A stretch of DNA of 64,000 bases. It comes from Rugalucina vietnamica. Taxonomy: Eukaryota; Mollusca; Bivalvia; Lucinida; Lucinidae. The notes beneath the pieces are model-generated. The model was not told the DNA's origin, did no database searches, and saw nothing but the letters and a program-made list of their open reading frames with translations. The stretch's first letter is position 1. Each line of letters starts with the position of its first letter. The position numbers and the translations under genes are program-made. Where the stretch lies: NCBI GenBank assembly GCA_964017185.1, contig OZ024878.1, positions 3,286,151 through 3,350,150 of the forward strand. The letters run 5' to 3'. Shown here piece by piece: positions 51,450 through 61,119 of the stretch.

Positions 51450-53329
51450 CCCATACTTTCGTCTACTGGTGTTGCTTTTTTGACCCTGTTGAATATCATT
51501 TTAGAAACGAAATGTTGCAATGCTCATTTTATTACTGACCAAATCTCAATGTGCGAGTAGATATAATAATTTTCCTGCAACCAATTATAATCTGTATCGG
51601 ACACCTCGAAAGTGCATCCGGTAAAATGTTGTCTTTTCCCTGAATGTGTCTAATATAAATATTGTATGCTTCAAAGTGAGGCTTCTCTAGAGTGAACGGT
51701 GAAATAAAGCAAATGGTACTTTTTTCTTTTCTTTTTAATGCGTGAAATACAGGAAATTCTCCTACCTATAGATAAGAAAAACATGTCTTATTATAAAACG
51801 AAGCAAACAACATAGTACTGTAAATTATTAAAGTAAAATGGCGACTAAATAACAAACATGGTGATCAATACTGCTGCTATCAACATCACTGATTATACCG
51901 ACCAACTTGACTGAAAATACTTTGTAAATATCTATAATTGGTGCTAAAACGCCGGAGAAAGCCTTCGTTTGAGCAAATTATTTAAGAAGCTCATCAGTCC
52001 AATTCTGCAAAAATGTTTACCAAGTAAGTCTGTTAATGGCTCTGATTCAAGATAAAAGTTATGACATACCAACAGAAGGTCCAGGGAAACCCACAATAAA
52101 ATTGTAAACTATCCCAAGCATCCGAAGGAGGAGGAAATTTCCTTCGACTCTATTACAAAGGGAACATCCTTGGGTAGATATAAAATATAAAAGATTGTTC
52201 CTTTGGAAGCAGTGAAAACGTTCAAGGGGATGAAGTATGGGCCATATTGTGCAATTTCGGGTACCAGCTTTCTCGTCCTGGGTCTGAGCCTGGAAGAGTG
52301 GAAATATGAGTCGCAACCCATTGAGGTCGTAAGAAATAGATTGGCTGCTTTTGTCCTCAGAAAACTAATGAACCCGATTGATCGACAACCTATTTAAACG
52401 GCATAGAAGGTCTGATCCTGCCAAAGGAAAGTGGTTAAGTCAACCATCCATACATACATATAAGCCTTTGTTGTTTACTTGGGTGGTTTTGTATTCATTA
52501 AAGCACAATAACCACTTCGCGACTTCCCAAAGTCGTTGCCTACTTGTACCTTCCCGTCAGATGGAGGCAGCGTCAAGACATGACCATAGCTGGTATAATG
52601 CAACAGGATGTAAAATCAAAAATCGTGGTAACATAAAATAATCAGATTAAACTCCATTTTCGCACGGAGACAACAACTTCTTAACTCTCTGGCCAGGCGC
52701 CCTCTTCGCGCTCAAGACGCTCTTTTTTTCCGTCATGGCTACGCAATCAAAATAACACAGCGCCTCCTACATGTATAAGCTTATAAACCAATCACATGGC
52801 AGCTGAATGACATAGCTGTTGACTTTTACTGAAATCAACAAGTTGACAGCTTTTCCAATATACGCAGATTGTTCTAGTTTAAGTGCCAAAAATGCCCTAT
52901 TTTTAAATTGCTTATGCCATATTTCAACACGACAGAATGAGGTGTTAACAAGCTGTTTACCAATGGAAAGGTAGTGCCTGATATCCAAATGCCACCCACG
53001 AACTGGAAGGTGACATCTAACAAAGACAATCGATGCAACCGTATGGTTTTGTATTGCCTTTAATAGTCTAATGCTTATGGATGGGTTATAAATTGCGTCG
53101 CCGTAAAACCAAGTTGACCGAGCGTATTTATAAGCATAGCCAACGACACGCACCCAGAGAAAATGGGGCGGCAACCAGGCCAGCCCGGGTATGATTACGG
53201 TTGATTTGTCAGCATTTGATTTTTGTATGCGACTTTGGTTTGTGAAATTATTTTGAAAGGTATATTTTAACAGATTTCATGTTCTGTAGATTTGCATTTC
53301 AACTTCCCGATGATAGTTTGAGAGGACAT
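51450..53329. other. Intergenic, no gene supported
   Basis: Between the msp130-like gene and the next repeats. 52400-52600 holds a fragment of the repeat seen at 36.65-37.0 kb. An ORF of 135 codons (52767-53174, -) has no recognisable motif. Confidence 0.35.
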
Positions 53330-53532
53330 AGGATCGTGTTTAGCTCTGAATTATGTGGAAAGGAATACAGTATAACCCCAGACGTGTCGCCGCAGAACAC
53401 GGCGTCTCGTCTGTGGCTACACTATTTGCTAAGAGAAATTTCATCGAAAAATGAAATAAGAATTAAAAAGCCCTCCTGATGATCCAAATGATCATGATGG
53501 GCAAGTCCATTCGTCTTAAATGGGTTTAGGAT
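53330..53532 (+). repeat. GGCGTCCC/GGGAC MITE copy 4, diverged
   Basis: CCCAGACGTGTCGCCGCAGAA, GGCGTCTCGTCTGTGGCTAC, TTTCATCGAAAAATGAAATA and CATTCGTCTTAAATGGGTTT follow the family order. Confidence 0.7.
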
Positions 53533-53984
53533 TCACATGCATGTACATGCAAAGGATTTCACTTTGTCTTTGTTGAAGTCTTAGAAATACTACAAAATGT
53601 TATATCCTTATATTGCTACTTGTTGAGAACAATATACTTTTATAGAATGGTCATTGAAAATTTTTTGGAAACACTTACAAATGTCTCAGTTTCACAAGTG
53701 TTCGAAAGAGCGTATAAATTGAGTACTTCACAAGACACACACACACAATGTTTATTCAAGATTGATGAATTTATTTGGCAAAGTGTCTTTGTACATACAT
53801 GTATAATAGAAGCCGGAAAGCCAGATTATTGCGACCTTTGGCCATATTTTTCTAAGTCCAATGAAAGCAATGCTCGTCTTCAAACTAGAATATGGACAAA
53901 AACCTACACTGAAAAACGAATCTAGTTATTGATTTTTCTTGATTTGTTTCTCTCCTGTTTCACAGCCAAATGAAATACATTACG

Positions 53985-54192
53985 TATGAGCCTCTGCATA
54001 ATTTAAGCCGAAAACAAAGGCGCAGAACAGCTTCGCAGTAACTGCACAGCGGATCATCACCTTTGTTTTCGCTATACGGATAGGTAAATCCGAAATTACA
54101 ATGTTCTAACCTTTTTCTGTGACTGTACAGACCGGTTTGTGTCGGACCTGGTCCGAACCAAATTTGTTGGTTTTCTCACGCACAGGCTCATA
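53985..54192 (+). repeat. GAGCC MITE copy 13
   Basis: TGAGCCTCTGCATAATTTAAGCC to TTTTCTCACGCACAGGCTCA. The interior hairpin is eroded. Confidence 0.8.
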
Positions 54193-54642
54193 TACTGTCA
54201 ATGCAAACAGAATGGTAAATAACTAACCATTAGTAGTTATGTAGAATACAGTATTTTCTTACATACCTCTATCATAAAGATAGAAAAATTCCGGTATTTT
54301 GGTGGTGGTAGATAAATCGATCTTACACTGCTGGCTTGGTTGCTCATTAAAGATAAGAAAAGCACGCGACTAAATTCGATCGTTTCTAGCACAAAGCAGC
54401 TGCTTGCAGCAATAATGTTCAACAAAACTAGACTAAATTGGTGTGAATTCATTGGGTATAATCTTGTTTCACGCTCGTTTTCAACGAAAAACAAATCAAA
54501 ACTGCATCTCTTTTGACTTTGACAACGATTTATTTACATTTGACGTCATATCCGTAATAAACACTACGTCATTAGAGTTAAAGCACGGTACCAGGTTACT
54601 TTACCGGTTAAATGAATTTAGGCCTAATCGGGGTAGGAAAAA

Positions 54643-54795
54643 GAATCCATCAGTGGTGTTCAGTGGAGAAAGGAAAATCTCAACCCTCGGGTCCATCGTT
54701 CCAGTGGGAAACACGGCGAGCCTCGTTTCCCACTGGAACGGATGGACCCTCGGGTTGAGGTTTTCCTATCTCCACTGACCATCCATGATGGATTC
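54643..54795. repeat. 153-bp long hairpin
   Basis: AATCCATCAGTGG...GTCCATCGTTCCAGTGGGAA at the left and TTCCCACTGGAACGGATGGAC...CCATGATGGATT at the right; arms of about 65 nt. Confidence 0.9.
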
Positions 54796-55067
54796 TATTT
54801 ATTTATCTATAAAACCTGCTAAAGTCAAACCGATAAAAATGTTTATGTTTATCATCGTAATCAAATTTAAATATGATCGAAGATAAAAGGGTATTAACCA
54901 TCTGATTCAGCATGTGCAAGAATAAAGCCATACACCAAGACTGCACAGCCATACTTTCTTCACCCATGGAACATGTGAAAACATTTCCCGTTGAACTTAG
55001 ACCTTTGCCGCGGTGCAAGACAAAGGTGGCGTCATGTTCCCTTTTGTGGAGACTACTGTCGTTGATA

Positions 55068-55289
55068 TGAGCCGCGCAAGGAGAAGACCAACATTTTGCA
55101 TATGCAAAAACAAATGCAATATAACTGCGAAGCTGATAAACGCCTTAGTTTTCGCTAAATGGGTAGTACAATAGTCTACTTTCAAAATCTAAGATTTTCA
55201 ACCTCTAGCCATCTTCTGTGCTTGCACAGCTCAATTCTGTCGGACCTCTTCGAAAATCACATTATTGGTTTTCTGATGACGCGGCTCAT
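55068..55289 (+). repeat. GAGCC MITE copy 14
   Basis: TGAGCCGCGCAAGGAGAAGACC to TTTTCTGATGACGCGGCTCA. The central hairpin is largely deleted. Confidence 0.8.
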
Positions 55290-55836
55290 AAAGGGTTCAG
55301 AAGCTGTGTATTCAGAACATTGTGTTTTAGCTATGCCCTGGAAAAATATTATTACATAGTATCACAGTCCAAAATGCTAGAATAGTTACTATAGAATAAA
55401 AAATGAAACAGAATCACACGGAAATAAACGGACACTTTGACAATAAGCAATTTTCTGATCAGAATTTTAGGAATATCAGTACATCATTATCGATTACCAC
55501 AAGATATCCCACAGGTTTTCTTGTGTCATAATCAATTAGTATTTTGCAACTTGACCCGTTAATATTACAACTGATAGACATTTAATAGGACAATACACTG
55601 CAGACCAGTGGTTCACATACATGTACATGGGCTTTACATAAAGAAGTGGAATAAATGGATCTCCTTGTGCAGTGCCCTGTCTGTAAGGCAACGTAAGTTT
55701 ATAATCCCGTTTGATAAGCACCCTTGTATTTTCTATAAAGGCATGCGATAATTGTTTTTAATCTAAAAGCGGTATATTTGTTGATAATCTTAACTAGTAC
55801 ATCGAATTAATTCAAATACTTGTTTACGTATTTTTG

Positions 55837-55838
<2 letters not shown>

Positions 55839-55870
<32 letters not shown>
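55839..55870. repeat. (GAT)n microsatellite
   Basis: About ten GAT units. Confidence 0.95.
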
Positions 55871-55967
55871 CAATTGATATGGAAACAATGGTTTTGTTTG
55901 ATTTAAAATCTAACCATTTTAATGCAGAGCTATAAGAAAAGTATTGAATTCAAATAACATATTCATG

Positions 55968-56212
55968 AGCCATCGCGTGAGAAAACCAACAATTTGGTTT
56001 CAGACCAGGTCCGACTCAACCCTCTCTGTACAGACATGGAAGAAAGCAAGAAAGCTAGGGGCTTGAAATTTCGGATATAAGAAGAAGAGAGATTCTACTA
56101 TCTGTGTAGTGAAAATAAAGGCGCTTATCAGCTGGGCAGTTACTGCACAGCTGATCTGCGCCTCTGTTTTCGCATATGCAAAATTGTTGGTTTTCTGATG
56201 CGGCGGCTCATA
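55968..56212 (-). repeat. GAGCC MITE copy 15
   Basis: TGAGCCATCGCGTGAGAAAACC to TTTTCTGATGCGGCGGCTCA. The hairpin GGCGCTTATCAGCTGGGCAG / CTGCACAGCTGATCTGCGCC is at 56120-56162. It ends directly upstream of the first oxidase exon. Confidence 0.9.
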
Positions 56213-56225
56213 TTGTAAATATTAA

Positions 56226-56367
56226 AGGCACATTCCAAACAACGAGCAGAGACAGAATGGTGTGTACGCCGCTAACTGTGAGAACTGTGGTCACTTCTTC
56301 AAATACCGGGCTGTACCGCCATTCAATAGTAGCATCTCATTTACCGTCAATGGGGTTTCCTATACAG
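56226..56367 (+). CDS. Oxidase 2, exon 1 (start unresolved)
   Basis: Open from 56226 after a stop, donor ACAG|GTGGGT, leaves in phase 1. Ends PFNSSISFTVNGVSYT, matching the usual first beta-strands (xSFTVNG) of the family. No ATG in frame. The true start may be in an upstream exon, or an indel broke the frame; an ATG in another frame is at 56257. Confidence 0.6.
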
Positions 56368-59300
56368 GTGGGTTTTTAATCTGTTTTATGAACGATCAAG
56401 AAAAGTGACAGAAAAAGAAATTGTCACTTTGACCTTTATTAATCTTTTATAACAGTTATGCACCATTGGCAAATCATTGCCAGGTGCTTTAGTAATATTC
56501 TTATGCCTTCTATGTAAAACACATACAGAAAATCTAACAATATATATACTGTATAGATGGTAGGTAAAATTCCAATTCATTTTCATATAATATCGGCGCT
56601 GATCAGATATTCACTGAGCTGAAAATTATGTTAGCATATAAACATCTAATAGTAGAATATGGGAGATACATTTACGGTATCAACTTTTTCCATCACCCGC
56701 ATAGCCGGTAATGAATTCAGTGCGTCAACATCACTTGCTGACTTCCTACGAGAGAGACGCGTTTCTATGGGAACAAAGATCATGTGTAAACAAGGCGGTT
56801 GTGGCATCTGTATTGTGGAAGCCAAGATGCAGCTACAGACAGGAAAGCCGAAGGTGGCTGCTAATTTGAACGCTGTAAGTTCAACCTACTTTAAACCAAC
56901 ATAATCACTTATAGTGGAAAGTATTGGGCAACATCTACCATTTTGATAGCCACATACAAGAACATGATAGCATAAATAAAGTCAATTGTTAAAACGTAGA
57001 CTGCTCTGCCAAGCCTTGTTTAATTTGTTAATGCAAAGAAAGCCGTGTTGCTCGCATGCATCTCATTTGTTAATTGGTTGCACATGTCGTTTTGAGCAAT
57101 GTCTGTCAAGCCAGGCATTATTTCTATATTTTCATGACACGATTATCGGCGAAAGTGTTTAAGTAAATTCTTAGTGAAGAGCCCCTTGTGTTAAGTCATT
57201 TCAAGTTTTTAGCTTGCTACCGTTGTTGATCATGAATGAATCTAGGCCCAGTTGTTGTTTAAAACCCTGTTAGATTAACGCTGTCGTTAAGCCCTCAATT
57301 TGTTAACTATATATCGACTTCAAAAGCAAAGGCGCTGTTATCATTTCTTTAAAAAATGTGAGAATCCTTTGCAATGCAAAGGATTCTCACATTTTTTCAA
57401 CAAAAATAACAGAGTATTTGTAATATTGCCATTTAAAATTTTAACAAATCGTGAACTAACGACTTCGTTAATTTTGAACAACTGGCCTCTGGTTTTCAAT
57501 GTTTGCAGTGTCTGTGCCCACTATTCCTATGTGATGGTTGGGAGATCACGACAGTCGAAGGTCTAGGCAGTACCAGAACAGGCATGCACAATATACAGTC
57601 CAACCTGTCCGACTTTGGAGGGACCCAGTGTGGCTACTGTAGCCCGGGGCATGTTATGAATATGTATGGGTAAGCATGCAAACGTTTTCTGATAATGACT
57701 GGGTGCGGATGCCGATTATAAAGCTTGTCTAATTCTAATTCGCTCTCTTTATTTTTGTTCGAGATCATTGCTTACTATTTTACGCGTGAGGTAGACGTCA
57801 GATTATTTTTATTCACCTACGTATGAAACATTTATATATTTTCATCAATATTATCTGGTATAGCCATGCCTATGCGTAAGTTATATTCTTCTTCAGGTTG
57901 ACCCAGAAATATCCCACCATGACGAAACAATTTGTGGAAGACCACTTTGAAGGCAATCTATGTCGATGTACTGGTAAGTCCTGCCTTTGAGTTTACAAAA
58001 TAGTCACTTTAAATACCTCAAATGCTAAAGGTAATAATCAATTAAACATTATCTTTCGTGCTGCCTGACTAATTAATTGTAGAGTAATAGCTAGTTGAGG
58101 TGTGAAAATGAATGGTGACGCATTATCTTTTTGTTTCAGGATATCGACCAATTCTTGATGCATTCAAAGCCATGGTCCCCACATCAGCTGGTGACATCGA
58201 GGTACATGCACTTTATCATTTGTACAATACATAGACAGTCAAGAGCGATTTTCATGGCTGTGTTTCAGATGTTAAACGTTTTACTTACACATTTTACTTC
58301 CTCCATCTTATCTCATTGTTCTATTATTCCTTTTCTTTTTCAACATCTTCTTAATCATGTTCTATTTCTTCTTCTTCGCCTCTTCTTCTCTTCTTCTTCT
58401 TCTTCTTCTTCTTCCAATGTTCAAATATTTTTCAAACTAGTTCTCAAAAATGTACGCCGAGTTTGTACATATCAGCTTAAATCAACGTGTGTTATGTTTA
58501 AGAAATAGATCAGCTCTAGCAGTGAATTGTTGAGTTTAATGTTAGTTGTAAAGATGATCAAATCACGAGCGCGTAGCTTCTTACAACTGACCAACAACAA
58601 ACAGTGAATTATTACTCAACAATTCACGCACTTGAGCTGATCTATTTCGATTCTAACACACAATAAACGGAATAAATGTTGCTGAAACCGTCGATATCAT
58701 TCAGCTTTCCGCCATTGCATTGCAGATATCCCGCCAAATATTTGACTGTAATGCTGGTATTTGCACACACTTATTACGTTTGTTGTGCGATAAAATGACG
58801 TTTCACCGTCTAACGCTGCTTTGTGGGATAGCTGACGTCACAAATGCCACAAAGTAACTTCACGCTTATTCGCCCAGTGAAATTGTTGCACAATATAACA
58901 CGATTTTTACCATTGGCTATATAGGCGAGGTGTGTTAGAATACGTTGTGGTGTTACGTTATGTTACGTTACGTTGCGTCATATCATGTCATGTCATGTCA
59001 TGTCCTGCTGTGTTCGTTAACAGGATTTGTCAAAGAAAATGTGTGCCAACAGCCCCAATAAGGTTTGCGACTCTAACGGCCATTGCGGTGGTAATTGCCA
59101 AACCAACAGGTCTTCAAAACCCATACGTATGGTTCTGGATTCTGTCCAGTGGGTAAAAGCCAGTAGCTACGCGGACCTTCAGATGTTGTTGCAGCAGTTC
59201 GCTGGGAAGAAGATCAGATTGATGGGAGCCAACACCGGAACGGGTGAGCCGTTATTAAAGGGATGTCAGAATAGTTAAATAAAATAAAAAATGTACAAGT

Positions 59301-61085
59301 AGGCAACGATCAGGAAAAGGCGCAATCAGAAAGAGAATCCCTCTCCAAAAACCGAGAAGGGAAAAAACTAAATTAACAATCAGGCACTTTACCATGAAAA
59401 CATATCGTACTAAGCCGAATTAGCAGCTATTTCCCAATAGGTGGTTACTCAATGATCAGGAACTGGTTCAATCAGAATCAAAGCCAAGGAATTATAATAA
59501 TTTATGATTAAAATGAGGCGCCAACAATGCGGTTTCCGAAGAGGAAACCGAGCTGTACAAGCACTGAAGATGGCGAGAGAAATTGTACTATCCGTGTAGC
59601 GAAAACAAAGGGGATGATCAGCTTCGCAGTTACTGCATATGCAGATTGATGGTTTTCACATGTGGCAGCTCAATTAAAGTTATAAATTTTATGGTTATAA
59701 ATATAACTTTACGAATAAAGTTAAACCTGGCCGATGCTGATTACCCATTTCTTGAAATTCAATGTTGCCACTATTTAGCACACTTGTTTTGATTTTAGGC
59801 GCTTTCTACATGGCAGAAAATGTTCACAATTTTGAGGTTGTCATTGACATATCAGCTATACCAGAGTTCTTTGTGAATTCATATGATGTAAGATATTTAC
59901 GTTACCACAATATAACTCATTGCATTCAACATTAAGCATACTGGTAAATAAATAGTTTCTAGAAGAACAAAGCTACAATTCCCCATCAGTCTTTAGCTCA
60001 AGCAATGAATTCTATTAATTTAAAGCCGTACCAACATTTCTTAAAATTTTGTTTTGCTTCAACTTAGCGAATGAGTGGTAAATTAAAATTTGACTATTTA
60101 AATATGGTATAATGTAATTATATTCTTTACCCTTTTGTTTGGAAAAAATATTCCTTCAACACCAGCAAATATGGTTCCTGTGAGAACTTGGTAGGTCATT
60201 ATATCAATTATAATGCGATGCCCTGGTGCCATGTGGTTTAAAATTCATATTTGATGAATATCGCCCGTTTTTCCTCTCCATATAGTCTTCAAGTCAAACC
60301 TTCACGATAGGAGCTAACGTGACCTTGAGTGACCTTATAGACCTTTTCACAAAAGAAGCTTCGAAAGCAGGTGCTAGTGCAGGATTCAACGAACTGAAGA
60401 AGTATTTGTACAGAATTGCGTCTTCGCCCATCAGAAATGTGAGTATACCTTTGCTCCTCTTTGACTTATTCGTTGTTTGAAAAGTTTACTACATATTTTA
60501 GAACTTATCAAGACATCCATTTGTCTTTGAAGACCATAGGGTAGAATCGTATACTCAAATTGCTGTGACTTGAACACAAATGATTATGGCCGATTCCTGG
60601 GACGGACAACTACCGGTTGTATATTTTCAATGACTTATTTTCAATGACGTATCTGTTCCCTTTAGTCAATCTATAAAGCCATTCTGTAAGCAGCTTTTTA
60701 TATAGTGCACTGTTATACTTACTTATCACAAAAATGGTTCTGTTAACCCTTCTTTTAAAATAGAGGGCGACATGGGCTGGTAATTTGATGTTGAAGAACC
60801 ACAATAACAGCTTCCAGTCAGATGTTTTCTGTCTTTTTGAGGCACTCAAGGCCTCCTTGTATATAGGTACGATTCTTATTGTGTTCGATGAATAATTAGA
60901 TAAATAAATAAATAGACTAAATAAATAATTTTCACTTCAAATTTTAAAATATTCAAATTTCGAAGAACATAGCCATGCGTTTTAATTTTCAAAAGCATTT
61001 TGAAAGAAGAGACTCCTTTGCTTAAGTGCAATATATTTCGTAAACCAGACTTTTTCACCGTCAATGTGTTTTACATTATTCGCTA

Positions 61086-61119
<34 letters not shown>

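Noticed and set aside
52767-53174. 135-codon minus-strand ORF
   Set aside because: No motif, signal peptide, repeats or splice support that I can see; an ORF of this length can arise by chance in 64 kb.
54643-54795. Rho-independent type terminator
   Set aside because: Stem far too long, no U-tract role in a eukaryotic nuclear genome.
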